NCBI GenBank assembly: GCA_013003715.1
Contig: JABDIN010000059.1
Span: forward strand, 1-64,000
Direction of reading: 5' to 3'
From: Desulfobacteraceae bacterium
GTDB lineage: Bacteria; Desulfobacterota; Desulfobacteria; Desulfobacterales; Desulfosarcinaceae
DNA: 64,000 nt
Shown: positions 55,516 to 64,000 of the stretch, one piece after another
How positions within the stretch are numbered: position 1 is the stretch's first letter
Layout of the letters: each line of letters begins with the position of its first letter
Notes under the pieces: model-generated
What the model saw: only the letters and a program-made list of their open reading frames with translations
Databases searched by the model: none
What the model was told of the DNA's origin: nothing
Translations under genes and position numbers: made by a program

Positions 55516-55953
55516 TTAAACCCCACGGTCCTTGCGGGTCGCAATGGCCTCCCGCTCGGCGGCCAACTCGGCCAGCAGGTCCTTTAAACGCCAGCCTTCG
55601 GATGCCGGTGTCAGAACAGCCCACAGGGCCTGTTTCATCCCCGCCTGCCGGCATCCATCGATCAATCGGTGCAACTCGTTCTCGGTAATCCCGCACACAA
55701 TAAGGGACCGCGGCAGCTCGGAAGTATTCCCCAGGCCACTGCCATCTGCGGTGCTCACCAGCTCCGACAAGGCTGTCTCCGATTGATCCGCGGACAACCA
55801 GACGAGGGGTAGATCGGAAAAGCCCAGCATTTTTAAAAGTTGCATAAATTTCTGCTGGGCTTCCGGGCCAAAGCCCGCCAACAGCAATTTTCGTGGCCCG
55901 TAGAGTTGTTTGTCCGAAACCGCCACTTTTTCAAATGCCGCCCGATCATTCAT
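55516..55953 (-). CDS. DUF3783-containing hypothetical protein
   Basis: The 145-residue protein contains a DUF3783 domain in its second half (ELPRSLIVCGITENELHRLIDGCRQAGMKQALWAVLTPASEGWRLKDLLAELAAEREAI), preceded by an alpha/beta segment that starts LLLAGFGPEAQQKFMQLLKMLGF. The family is widespread in sulfate reducers and has no known function. A GAGAAA ribosome-binding site precedes the ATG. Confidence 0.8.
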   Translation of the reverse strand: MNDRAAFEKVAVSDKQLYGPRKLLLAGFGPEAQQKFMQLLKMLGFSDLPLVWLSADQSETALSELVSTADGSGLGNTSELPRSLIVCGITENELHRLIDGCRQAGMKQALWAVLTPASEGWRLKDLLAELAAEREAIATRKDRGV

Positions 55954-56076
55954 CTGTTTCTCCTTTCAATTGGATGAATTAAATACCTGGAACAGACTCT
56001 TTAATGAATATACAATGGTTGGGTCAAGGGCGAAAAACAAGTGACTGAATAAAATTCAGATTAAAACAAGTCGAAA

Positions 56077-57237
56077 TTATCGTTTAAGAGAATAAAAATT
56101 GCTGTCCACACTAGCGATATAAATATGGCTGTCTGTGACGATCGGCGACGAAAAGATGCCGCCAGTGACAAATCCTTCAACTTTATCCATGTAAAAACGA
56201 TAGATTCTGCGCCCATCTTCGATATTAAACGCCTGGAGTGCCCGGACGTTGGTTGAAGCCCAGGAGTATCTAGCGCTTATGCTTCCGATGTAGACGATCT
56301 TTTCATGAATGACCGGGGTGCCCCAGGCCCAACCACCCGTTGAGCTTTTCCATCGTATTTCTCCGGAATCCGCTTCGATACATAAAAGGAGCCGCGCATC
56401 CGAACTCCCGATATAGGCTTTATTTCCAAGGATCACGGGAGTGGATTCCACCCATGAACCGTCCGGAAATGAACAGGTCCATTCAAGTGACCCATTCGCT
56501 ATATTCAATGCCGACAGCGATGCACCACGGCTGCCGATGATAAGTTTGTTTTCGTAGATAGCCGCTGTCGACTGAATAACTTCTCCGATACGGCTGGACC
56601 AGATCAACTCTCCGACACCGGCCTTCAGCGCATACATATAGCCATCCCAACTCCCAACATTTACAACGGCATCATGCACGAGGGGTGTGGCCCTGATGAT
56701 ACCCTTTGTCGGGAAACGCCATTTAATGGAACCATCGCTTGTATTGATGGCATAGAGATGGTGATTTGAACTGCCGATGTACAATACACCATCGGTTACA
56801 TTTGGAGAGGACTGCAGGTAATCAAAGTCATACGGTTCATCGTTGGCGGGCAGTCTCTTTCTTACATTATTTTCAATATTTACCCGCCATCGGAGACTAC
56901 CTGTCCCTATATCTATCGCATAAAGGTAGCCATCATCACTGGAAATGTAGACGGTTTTTTTTTCAATGGCCGGTTTACAGCGGACCATACCACCGGTTTT
57001 ATATTGCCATTTAACACGGCCGTTTTCTGAACCGAGTGCGAATACGACCCCATCATCATTCCCAAAAAACAAGGTTTTTTGAACAAGGACAGGAGAGGAC
57101 CAGATGGCTCCAGTTGTTGCATAAACCCATTCTTTAACAGGGGGGGACGTGTTTTCACTGTATGCTGAACCGGGCAGAAGCCATAGCGCGGATAAAAACA
57201 AAATCAATCGGATCAGCGGCGATGCAAAAAAATTCAT
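56077..57237 (-). CDS. Periplasmic PQQ-like beta-propeller repeat protein
   Basis: The 386-residue protein has a signal peptide (about 1-26, ending GSAYS) and about eight WD-like PQQ-type blades. Typical blade segments are GAIWSSPVLVQKTLFFGNDDGVVFALGSENGRVKWQYK, VYISSDDGYLYAIDIGTGSLRWRV and LYIGSSNHHLYAINTSDGSIKWRF. Enzymatic PQQ residues are not evident; such proteins are often scaffolds (BamB-like) or surface binding proteins. It is a single gene between the DUF3783 gene and the MerR regulator. Confidence 0.85.
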   Translation of the reverse strand: MNFFASPLIRLILFLSALWLLPGSAYSENTSPPVKEWVYATTGAIWSSPVLVQKTLFFGNDDGVVFALGSENGRVKWQYKTGGMVRCKPAIEKKTVYISSDDGYLYAIDIGTGSLRWRVNIENNVRKRLPANDEPYDFDYLQSSPNVTDGVLYIGSSNHHLYAINTSDGSIKWRFPTKGIIRATPLVHDAVVNVGSWDGYMYALKAGVGELIWSSRIGEVIQSTAAIYENKLIIGSRGASLSALNIANGSLEWTCSFPDGSWVESTPVILGNKAYIGSSDARLLLCIEADSGEIRWKSSTGGWAWGTPVIHEKIVYIGSISARYSWASTNVRALQAFNIEDGRRIYRFYMDKVEGFVTGGIFSSPIVTDSHIYIASVDSNFYSLKR

Positions 57238-57320
57238 AGTGACTCCTCATTAAAATGATGACGGTTGAGAGGGAAGGCCATCCAGGCCCAGGCTTTATTA
57301 TGGACGGAGATTATAAAGCC

Positions 57321-58217
57321 TCAAGTTGCTTGAGGGTCAACAGGAAATCTCTTTTTTTTGACCGGCACTCTGACTTCGGTCACATGTTTTTCAGGGTTGG
57401 CCGTTATGGCAGTTCCAACATGGTAGATCCATTCCAGCGAGCCGGCGGGTATAAACCCTTGCTTTCGAATCCATGCTTCCAGAGGGTCCAATTTGCCAAT
57501 GATGGGATCAAGCAATCCAACATGGTAAAATGAGGCTGCCTGGCGAGCGTTGATGGCCTGTGTGAACGGGTGCGATTCTCCCGGATTTCGATTCAAGGGG
57601 ATACAATATACCATGTTATGGACCATATAATCTCTGCCAGGGTAATCATGGAATATCGTTCGCAATTGAGAAAGTCCGGTTATCTCCAGGTTATTTGCAT
57701 CAATAATCCTGATTAATGCATTAACGGCTTGCTGGTAGGATAAATAGTGGTACTTGTCATCAGACCTCACGAACACGACTTGCTGCTCAGGTATTTGTAT
57801 GATTTGCGCGTCAACGCCGCCTGCATCCTGCCTGCCGCCATTTACCAGTGGATTAAATTTTGCCAGCGTGGATTGATACGCGTTGAGATAGGTTTTGATT
57901 TTTTTATAATAATTAATTTTGCCGGTAACTTCCTTCTCTTTCTTCTCATAACACGCACCCAAGGAATGGCTATCATGATTCTTGATCTGTTTGATGTCAT
58001 CCAGGGAAAAATGTAACTCTTTCCAGGTATTGATGAAGTTAACATCATAGAGTTGATGCGCCCGATAATACCGATATTTGGTTACAGGATCTGTATGATC
58101 CGGCTTCAACAGGTTGATTTCATCATAATAACGCAAGGTACTGACGGGGAGGCGAGCCAGTTTGGACATTTCACCAATGCTTAGGCAGTCCTTGGATTTG
58201 GTTGGTTTTGAGTCCAT
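57321..58217 (-). CDS. MerR-family regulator with GyrI-like effector domain
   Basis: The 298-residue protein has a MerR helix-turn-helix (IGEMSKLARLPVSTLRYYDEINLLKPD), a coiled-coil dimerisation helix, and a C-terminal BltR/BmrR-like (GyrI-like) effector domain from about residue 140. Effector domains of this class bind aromatic or cationic drugs. The ATG at 58217 is chosen over a GTG at 58259. It is divergent from the reductase-TDO-kynureninase operon and may regulate it, perhaps through a tryptophan-derived compound; this is inference. Confidence 0.82.
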   Translation of the reverse strand: MDSKPTKSKDCLSIGEMSKLARLPVSTLRYYDEINLLKPDHTDPVTKYRYYRAHQLYDVNFINTWKELHFSLDDIKQIKNHDSHSLGACYEKKEKEVTGKINYYKKIKTYLNAYQSTLAKFNPLVNGGRQDAGGVDAQIIQIPEQQVVFVRSDDKYHYLSYQQAVNALIRIIDANNLEITGLSQLRTIFHDYPGRDYMVHNMVYCIPLNRNPGESHPFTQAINARQAASFYHVGLLDPIIGKLDPLEAWIRKQGFIPAGSLEWIYHVGTAITANPEKHVTEVRVPVKKKRFPVDPQAT

Positions 58218-58395
58218 GAATCTATGTTGGAATGCCTTTGTTTTTAATAAATAAACCACGCATCCTTATCCATAGCATTTTGTCGATTATTAGAAAAGTA
58301 CTGGATTCTTTCCGGTTTTTACATCCTCGGTAATCTGTGTTAATCTTCACATGGTTCGAATTCATCAACATCCTTAGGTTTAATGGAGCGCATCA

Positions 58396-59778
58396 ATGGA
58401 TAATTATGATGTAGTAATTGTAGGGTCGGGTACGGCCGGGCAGACCGCGGCCTATGAATTAAATGCGCACAAGATGCGGGTGGCGGTGATTGAGAAAAGC
58501 GACCGGCCCGGAGGAACTTGCGCCCTGGCCGGCTGCCAGGCCAAAAAATGGTTTTATGAAATTACCGAGACCGTCGCCAGGTCCGGTCATCTGCACGGTC
58601 TGGGGATAGAACAGATGCCGGTGTGGTCATGGCCGGACACGCTGAAACAAAAAAACAAGTTCACATCACGCGTTCCGGATTCAACGGTTGAGGGCTTAAA
58701 ATCGGCCGGTATCGAATACATAAAAGGGGACACCCGATTCCTTGACCCGGACACCATGGTTGTTGACGGAAAAAAAATCAGTGCCGGCCGATTTATTCTG
58801 GCCACCGGCGCACAGCCGATGTCTTTACCCATTGACGGCGCGGAACACCTCATTACCAGTGAGGCGTTCCTTGAGCTCGACGAACTGCCGGAACGCATGG
58901 TATTTGTCGGCGGCGGATTCATCTCATTCGAATTTGCTCACTTTGCGGCCAGGCTTGGGCCTGAAAACCGCCGAATCACAATTTTAGAGGCTGGCGACCG
59001 GCCGCTGGGGCCCTTTGACCAGGAGGTGGTGGAATGGTTGTCCAAGGCTTCGCAGGATGAGGGTGTGGAAATACGCACGAAGGTTGAAATACTGTCCGTG
59101 ATCAAAAAGGGGACTGAGTATAAAATCAGCACGCGTTCCGCGGATAATTTCACGGCCGACCTTGTCATTCATGGTGCGGGACGAACACCGGATATCGAAC
59201 ACCTCGGCCTGGAGTCGGGTGGTGTCGAATTCGACCGCCGCGGAATCCGGGTTAATCCTGCAATGCAGTCAACCAACCCGAAGGTCTATGCTGTGGGAGA
59301 TTGCGCCAATACCATCCAACTCGCCAGGGTCGCCGATTGTGAAGCCCTGGTGGCTGCAAAAAACATCATCACCGGCAATGACCAATCCGAACCCGCGGAA
59401 ATGGACTACACAACCGTACCCGCCGTGTTATTTACCTATCCCCAATACGGTATGGTGGGAAAAACCGAAGCCGCTTTGATTGCTGAGGGGATTGATTACC
59501 GGAAAAGCGCCGGCAACAACCTTGGATGGCCGACCTATAAACGGATCGGCATGAAGCACGCCGGTTACAAAATAATGTCCGGGTCCGACGGGAGGATTTT
59601 AGGCGCCCACATCCTCTCGGACAATTGTAGCGGGCTCATCAACACCATAAGACAGGCCATGATCCACGGATCGACAGTGGGTGAGCTGCATTGGCAAAGC
59701 CTCATGACCCCTTACCCCAGCCGGGAGAGCGACCTGGTGTACATGTTGAAACCGCTCCTGGACGATAGCAACGGCTGA
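58396..59778 (+). CDS. NAD(P)/FAD-dependent disulfide-reductase-family oxidoreductase
   Basis: This 460-residue flavoprotein has an N-terminal FAD-binding motif (VVIVGSGTAGQTAAYEL), the redox-active cysteine pair C42-x4-C47 (GGTCALAGCQAKK), an NAD-binding glycine motif (FVGGGFISFEFAHFAARLG) and the second FAD motif (VYAVGDCA). In the C-terminal region the His-Glu dyad of dihydrolipoamide and glutathione reductases reads TPYPSRES, so Tyr stands in for the catalytic His. Related proteins in mercuric-reductase-like groups share this. It starts the operon with tryptophan dioxygenase (25 bases) and could recycle a disulfide or metal substrate; its link to tryptophan is unknown. Confidence 0.8.
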   Translation: MDNYDVVIVGSGTAGQTAAYELNAHKMRVAVIEKSDRPGGTCALAGCQAKKWFYEITETVARSGHLHGLGIEQMPVWSWPDTLKQKNKFTSRVPDSTVEGLKSAGIEYIKGDTRFLDPDTMVVDGKKISAGRFILATGAQPMSLPIDGAEHLITSEAFLELDELPERMVFVGGGFISFEFAHFAARLGPENRRITILEAGDRPLGPFDQEVVEWLSKASQDEGVEIRTKVEILSVIKKGTEYKISTRSADNFTADLVIHGAGRTPDIEHLGLESGGVEFDRRGIRVNPAMQSTNPKVYAVGDCANTIQLARVADCEALVAAKNIITGNDQSEPAEMDYTTVPAVLFTYPQYGMVGKTEAALIAEGIDYRKSAGNNLGWPTYKRIGMKHAGYKIMSGSDGRILGAHILSDNCSGLINTIRQAMIHGSTVGELHWQSLMTPYPSRESDLVYMLKPLLDDSNG

Positions 59779-59803
59779 TGTTATTGAAAGAAAAGGAGGA
59801 TGG

Positions 59804-60604
59804 GTGGAACTGACATATTCCGGTTATCTGCAGGTAGACAAACTGCTGTCGTTGCAAGACCTTCGCTCCTATGAACCCGCCAATGATGAATTATTGTTCA
59901 TTATCATTCACCAGGCATATGAACTATGGTTCAAGCAGGTTTTGCATGAGATCGATCAACTGATCCACCTGCTTGGCGCCGGGGATATCAGCCGGATACC
60001 CCATAAATTGAAGCGAATTCGAACCATCTTTAAAGTTCTGGCCCACCAATGGGATATTCTGGAGACCATGACCCCGGATGATTTTCTCAGGTTCAGGACC
60101 AAACTGGGCACCGCCAGCGGATTTCAGTCCTTCCAGTTCAGGGAGTTGGAATTTGTCCTCGGCTATAAGCGGAACCAAATGTTATCCATATTCAAGGATG
60201 ATCCGCCGGCACACAAACGGCTCACGCACCGACTCTCCCAGCCGTCACTGTGGGATGCCTTTCTCATATTCCTGGACAGTGCGGGTTATCCCATACCCCA
60301 AAATCGTCTGGGGAAGACAACAGACACACCCACCGAACCCAACGCGGATATCCAAGACGTGCTGCTGCGGATATACCGGGACAACCTCACGTTGCGAGAT
60401 ATTTGTGAATCCCTGGTGGATATCGACGAGGGCATCCAGGAATGGCGCTATCACCACGTAAAAATGGTTGAACGCACACTGGGCGGCAAACCGGGAACAG
60501 GCGGTTCCTCGGGCACAGACTATTTGCGCAAGACGCTGTTCAAACCTTTTTTCCCCGATTTGTGGGCCATTCGATCCCAGTTTGTGGACGCCAATGAAAG
60601 CTGA
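59804..60604 (+). CDS. kynA: Tryptophan 2,3-dioxygenase
   Basis: This 266-residue haem protein matches tryptophan 2,3-dioxygenase along its length. LHEIDQLIHLL, FKVLAHQWDILETMTPDDFLRFRTKLGTASGFQSFQFRELEFVLG and the end MVERTLGGKPGTGGSSGTDYLRKTL are diagnostic. The YHH just before the last block holds the haem-ligand histidine. It converts L-tryptophan and oxygen to N-formylkynurenine. GTG (59804) is the start, with AAGGAGG upstream. The kynureninase gene overlaps its end by 11 bases. A kynurenine formamidase gene is not in the window. Confidence 0.93.
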   Translation: MELTYSGYLQVDKLLSLQDLRSYEPANDELLFIIIHQAYELWFKQVLHEIDQLIHLLGAGDISRIPHKLKRIRTIFKVLAHQWDILETMTPDDFLRFRTKLGTASGFQSFQFRELEFVLGYKRNQMLSIFKDDPPAHKRLTHRLSQPSLWDAFLIFLDSAGYPIPQNRLGKTTDTPTEPNADIQDVLLRIYRDNLTLRDICESLVDIDEGIQEWRYHHVKMVERTLGGKPGTGGSSGTDYLRKTLFKPFFPDLWAIRSQFVDANES

Positions 60605-61790
60605 AGAACTTTACCGCACACCCAACGGCATCGCTCATCATTACTCACAATTCAGGGTTTCCGAACGGCTGCTGTTCACCGGTCACTCCCATCAGGCATG
60701 GCCGGATTGTGCCATGGACGGTCAGGTACAGGCCTGGCATGATGCGGCCCGATATGTCGATCACAAGTGGGAACATGCATTTGCGCGGGCGGCTCGGGTG
60801 AAAAAAGGATACGCCGGGTTGCTGGAGGACGATCCCCAAAACATCACCCTGGGATCGAACACCCATGAACTGGTGGTAAAATTTTTATCTGCCTTGCCCC
60901 TGGGAGATCGCCCCAGGCTCATCACCACGGATGGTGAATTCCATACCATTCGCCGTCAACTGGACCGCCTGGAAGAAGAAGGGGTGGAAATCGTCAAGGT
61001 CCCGACCCATCCGCCGGACCGTATTGTCGAGCGCACACTGAAATTGATTGATGATCGAACCGCGGCGGTTTTGATGTCAAAGGTATTTTTCAATTCCGGC
61101 ATCATTGTCCATGGTCTCGATGAACTCGCGCAACGATGCCGGCGCTCCGGTGCTGAGTTTTTGGTGGACGCCTACCACGCCCTGAATGTCGTCCCATTCT
61201 CCGTAAAACAAGAAAAACTGGAATCGGCGTTCATCGTCGGTGGCGGTTATAAATACTGCCAGATGGGTGAAGGCAATTGTTTCCTGCGGGTGCCGCCGGA
61301 TTGCAGTCGCCGTCCGGTCGTCACGGGGTGGTTTGCAGAGTTTGAAACACTTGCAACCGCCCATGAATCAGAAAAGGTGCCCTACCCCCGCAACGCGGAA
61401 CGGTTTGCCGGTTCGACATACGATCCCACCTGTCACTACCGCGCATCTGAAGTCTTTGCCTTTTTTGAGAAACAGCGGCTGACCCCCGATTTGCTGCGAA
61501 CGGTGAGTCAACACCAGATAAAATGTCTCATGGACGATTTCGATGACCTGGATCTCGATCCCGGTGTCATCCAATATGATAAAACCATCCCCATGCAAGA
61601 CAGGGCCGGGTTCCTGGTTCTGCATACCCCGAACGCCCATTTTATTCAAAAAACCCTGGTGGAACACGGTGTTCTCACCGACTGCCGTGATACTGCGTTG
61701 CGCTTCGGTCCGGCCCCATATCTTTCAGACCGTCAATTAAGTGAAGCAATGCGGATACTCGGCGAAGTGATTAACACGATGCTCCGGTAA
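60594..61790 (+). CDS. kynU: Kynureninase
   Basis: This 398-residue PLP enzyme of fold type I cleaves kynurenine to anthranilate and alanine. The PLP lysine is seen in GGGYKYCQMGEGNCF, the Asp of the pyridine contact in LVDAYHALNVVPF, and the N-terminus (HSHQAWPDCAMDGQVQAW) is a known variant of the family. The frame opens at 60468, but the ATG at 60594 overlaps the dioxygenase stop and is the natural start. It ends the operon. It is shorter than the 415-465 residues of well studied enzymes, so a related selenocysteine-lyase-like activity cannot be excluded. Confidence 0.85.
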   Translation: MKAEELYRTPNGIAHHYSQFRVSERLLFTGHSHQAWPDCAMDGQVQAWHDAARYVDHKWEHAFARAARVKKGYAGLLEDDPQNITLGSNTHELVVKFLSALPLGDRPRLITTDGEFHTIRRQLDRLEEEGVEIVKVPTHPPDRIVERTLKLIDDRTAAVLMSKVFFNSGIIVHGLDELAQRCRRSGAEFLVDAYHALNVVPFSVKQEKLESAFIVGGGYKYCQMGEGNCFLRVPPDCSRRPVVTGWFAEFETLATAHESEKVPYPRNAERFAGSTYDPTCHYRASEVFAFFEKQRLTPDLLRTVSQHQIKCLMDDFDDLDLDPGVIQYDKTIPMQDRAGFLVLHTPNAHFIQKTLVEHGVLTDCRDTALRFGPAPYLSDRQLSEAMRILGEVINTMLR

Positions 61791-61860
61791 TCTCCGCACA
61801 ATCACACAGTTATGATCGATCACCGGAAAAACCCTGTTAGCGAAGGGGGCATCCAAATTC

Positions 61861-62367
61861 TCAATTTTTCGATTCAGTCAGCGACCGCAGGTCGATCTCA
61901 CCCTTTTCATTGATCGGCACCCGGTTCAACAGTCCCGAACCGCCCAACTGCAGGTGGCCCTTGATCGCGTAAGTCCATTTTTCATCGGGTGTTTCCTGCC
62001 CGGCCCCCCGAATGAGGCGGTGAACCGTAGTGATCATATCCAGCACCGAAGAATACAAGGTCAGGGTGATCGTATCGCCGCTGTATGGCCCTATCTCCAT
62101 TTGCGGACCGGCCACACCCTGGGCGAACGGACGGCCGTTCAATGACAAATCGCAATCAATGCCGCTGATTGTCAGCGATTGCGCACTTCGGTTCAGAACA
62201 CGAAGATCCACATCAAAGGCTGTTTCCAGTCCCCGAAACTCCTTGACGCGAATGGATGCCAGGCTGATCCGGGGCGGCTCCTGCCGATTTCCCAGCGTGG
62301 CACAGGATACGGGCAGACAGACAAGCAGTAGAAGAAACACGATTGTGCGTAGTTTGTTTTTCTCCAT
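61861..62367 (-). CDS. LEA14-like (LEA type 2) lipoprotein
   Basis: The 168-residue protein has a lipoprotein signal peptide (lipobox LPVSC) followed by one LEA type 2 domain (SIRVKEFRGLETAFDVDLRVLNRSAQSLTISGIDCDLSLNG). It should be anchored to the outer or inner membrane on the periplasmic side. Function is unknown. The ATG at 62367 follows AAGGA and fits the signal peptide better than the TTG at 62391. Confidence 0.83.
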   Translation of the reverse strand: MEKNKLRTIVFLLLLVCLPVSCATLGNRQEPPRISLASIRVKEFRGLETAFDVDLRVLNRSAQSLTISGIDCDLSLNGRPFAQGVAGPQMEIGPYSGDTITLTLYSSVLDMITTVHRLIRGAGQETPDEKWTYAIKGHLQLGGSGLLNRVPINEKGEIDLRSLTESKN

Positions 62368-62540
62368 GGGAATCGTCCTTTTTGTCTTCAATTGTTTTCT
62401 TATTCTGGTTAGTATGTTTTTTTACAAATCTGAAGCGCCCGGATTCATAAATGGATTCATAAACGGATTCAATTGTATTCGTATCTTACCATAAAGACGA
62501 ATAACATGATTTTAGTCCGCAATCATTAATCTTTACTGAC

Positions 62541-62596
62541 TATTATGAACCGGACCTCAGAATAGTCTTGACTATTTTGAAGTCCGGTTCATAATA
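62541..62596. repeat. 56-bp near-perfect inverted repeat directly upstream of the ATPase gene
   Basis: Two 27-base arms (62541-62567 and 62570-62596) separated by TT are complementary except at two positions. The outer part reads TATTATGAACCGGAC and its complement. The right arm ends six bases before the ATG at 62603, so a transcript would fold a very strong hairpin against the start codon. No ribosome-binding site lies between the hairpin and the ATG. It may be a small mobile-element relic, an operator or a cruciform site. Confidence 0.8.
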
Positions 62597-62602
62597 GCGG
62601 AT

Positions 62603-63742
62603 ATGATACGATATTTGGAAAATAAAATTAAAGAAGATCTTCCGGAAAAAATAATCCTTTTATCCGGCCCCCGTCAGGTTGGAAAAACCACTTTATCAAA
62701 ACAATTGGTAGACTCTTTTGCCTATTTGAACTACGACGCCACGGCTGACCGAAAAATTATCCATAATGAAGAGTGGACACGGGAAGTTCAACTGGTAATT
62801 TTCGATGAGCTGCATAAAATAAAAAATTGGAAATCCCGAATAAAAGGCATATATGACACCGAAGGATTTCCGCCATCCATAATTGTCACAGGGTCCGCCA
62901 GACTCGATACATATAAAAAAAGCGGCGAATCTTTAGCCGGCAGATATTTTCCTTTCCGATTGCATCCCCTGACTGTCACCGAAGCATGTAAAGATTTGAA
63001 TGCGGATTCCAAATCAGTCTTGGCTAATTTGTTGAAATTCGGCTGCTTTCCGGAACCCTATCTGAAAGGCAGCGAGACATTTTCAAAACGCTGGCGAAGA
63101 ACGCACACCGATATCATCATCAGGGAAGACCTGTTGGATCTGGAAAAGGTCAGGGATATAAAATCAATAGAGATACTGATCGATCTGATAAGAGCAAGAG
63201 TGGGCGCTCCCACATCCTATACCTCTCTGGCCAATGATCTTCAGGTCTCCGTTCATACGGTAAAACATTGGCTGCAAATCCTGGAAAATCTGTATGTAAT
63301 TTTTCCGGTACATCCATACCATAAAAACATTACGCGCAGCATTTTGAAAGCGTCAAAATACTATGTGTACGATACCGGAGGAGTTGACGGGAATATCGGA
63401 CAGAGGCTTGAAAATGCTGTTGCCTGTGCCCTCCTGCGGGAGCTCCACTATATCGAGGATACTACCGGCAGTAAGACAGGACTTTTTTATTTGAAAGATA
63501 AAGAACAGCATGAGGTGGATTTTCTGGTGGTCATTGATAACAAGCCGATTATCATGATAGAAGTCAAAACCGGTGATGATCAATTTTCACGATCGCTGTT
63601 TCGATTTAAACGTTATCTGAAGAATACGAAAGCTGTTCAGGTTGTTTTCGACCTGAAACGAAAAAAAACCAAAGAAACGGTCAATATGCTGCCCGCCCAT
63701 GAATTCCTGAAGGATTTACCGCTAATCATTCACGCCTCCTGA
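62603..63742 (+). CDS. AAA-family ATPase with DUF4143 domain
   Basis: The 379-residue protein has an N-terminal AAA_14 ATPase domain (Walker A GPRQVGKTTLSK at about 22-33, Walker B LVIFDELHK, sensor VTGSARLD) and a C-terminal DUF4143 domain with a restriction-endonuclease-like fold (HEVDFLVVIDNKPIIMIEVKTG). The D...ExK pattern of that fold is present (VDFLV ... IEVK). Such proteins are common, often horizontally transferred and of unknown function. Codon use is more AT-rich than in the neighbours. A 56-bp inverted repeat lies immediately upstream. Confidence 0.85.
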   Translation: MIRYLENKIKEDLPEKIILLSGPRQVGKTTLSKQLVDSFAYLNYDATADRKIIHNEEWTREVQLVIFDELHKIKNWKSRIKGIYDTEGFPPSIIVTGSARLDTYKKSGESLAGRYFPFRLHPLTVTEACKDLNADSKSVLANLLKFGCFPEPYLKGSETFSKRWRRTHTDIIIREDLLDLEKVRDIKSIEILIDLIRARVGAPTSYTSLANDLQVSVHTVKHWLQILENLYVIFPVHPYHKNITRSILKASKYYVYDTGGVDGNIGQRLENAVACALLRELHYIEDTTGSKTGLFYLKDKEQHEVDFLVVIDNKPIIMIEVKTGDDQFSRSLFRFKRYLKNTKAVQVVFDLKRKKTKETVNMLPAHEFLKDLPLIIHAS

Positions 63743-63857
63743 TTTCGTGGCTGTTGCAATTCCAAGACAATCACCCCGGCCTGACGCGATCAATGGGCTG
63801 TCGACCATATGGTGGTGTAAAGGCAGTATAGAAACTGCCAATAGGTAATACTTCAAA

Positions 63858-64000
63858 TCAGCCGATTTTTTTCTTCACCTGATGTTTTATCCAAGCCACC
63901 CACTCCTCCAGACCCTGCTCGGCCGTGGCGGAGGTTTCGAAGATGGGCATGTCGGGATGTATTTGGCGGATGTTGGCGATGGCGGCCGCTTTGTCATAAG
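63858..64000 (-). CDS. hypB: Hydrogenase nickel-incorporation GTPase HypB, C-terminal end (5' part outside window)
   Basis: The last 47 residues of a gene entering from the right edge read YDKAAAIANIRQIHPDMPIFETSATAEQGLEEWVAWI. This is the C-terminal segment of HypB-type GTPases, with the SA(T/K) base-recognition motif ETSATA. HypB loads nickel into [NiFe] hydrogenases. Only the end is visible, so another SIMIBI GTPase remains possible. Confidence 0.72.
   Translation of the reverse strand, partial: YDKAAAIANIRQIHPDMPIFETSATAEQGLEEWVAWIKHQVKKKIG

Noticed and set aside
58340-58380. tRNA-like GGTTCGAATTC segment
   Set aside because: No acceptor, D or anticodon stem can be formed around it.

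Overview
The window is a chromosomal stretch of a Gram-negative, most likely anaerobic bacterium. The best guess is Desulfobacterota (Desulfobacterales-like). The indications are an oxygen-sensitive glycyl radical enzyme, several corrinoid methyltransferases, a HypB hydrogenase-maturation fragment, a remnant resembling QmoC/TmcC-type membrane redox proteins, and DUF3783, DUF6125 and CFI-box-type proteins. I see no tRNA, rRNA, CRISPR array, transposase or phage gene.

Region 1 (1-5.8 kb) is a hydroxyproline locus. A HypD-like trans-4-hydroxyproline dehydratase, its short radical-SAM activase and a GntR regulator run leftward. The two subunits of an aconitase-X-type dehydratase, probably for cis-3-hydroxyproline, run rightward from the same intergenic region.

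Region 2 (5.8-12.2 kb) is a MurR/RpiR regulator divergent from soxBDAG, a heterotetrameric sarcosine-oxidase-type operon. Region 3 (12.4-19.2 kb) is a corrinoid demethylation module: a full-length non-pyrrolysine MttB/MtgB-type methyltransferase, a corrinoid protein, a methyltetrahydrofolate methyltransferase, a uroporphyrinogen-decarboxylase-family methyltransferase and a class I SAM methyltransferase. A divergent sigma-54 activator with a degenerate receiver domain stands next to it.

Region 4 (19.3-33.5 kb) is the most unusual part. It is a leftward gene train of two short MttB homologues, an OpuC-type betaine ABC importer, a GFA-family zinc protein, an MmgE/PrpD protein and a 1,516-residue GlmS-superfamily protein. 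That protein has a large insert in its glutamine-amidotransferase domain, altered isomerase residues and an unrecognised C-terminal extension of about 470 residues. A second MurR/RpiR regulator is divergent from the train.

Taken together, regions 1-4 look like an uptake and demethylation programme for quaternary amines. The neighbouring hydroxyproline dehydratases suggest hydroxyproline betaines as one possible substrate; this is inference. Region 5 (33.6-64 kb) is mixed housekeeping and accessory DNA: a YtrA-type ABC operon, a duplicated MITE-like element flanking a beta-helix protein gene, an MMPL exporter with a TetR regulator, an internally deleted redox gene, a PiT phosphate transporter with a Pho-box-like site, glycyl-tRNA synthetase, a tryptophan dioxygenase/kynureninase operon, and a DUF4143 ATPase behind a 56-bp near-perfect inverted repeat.
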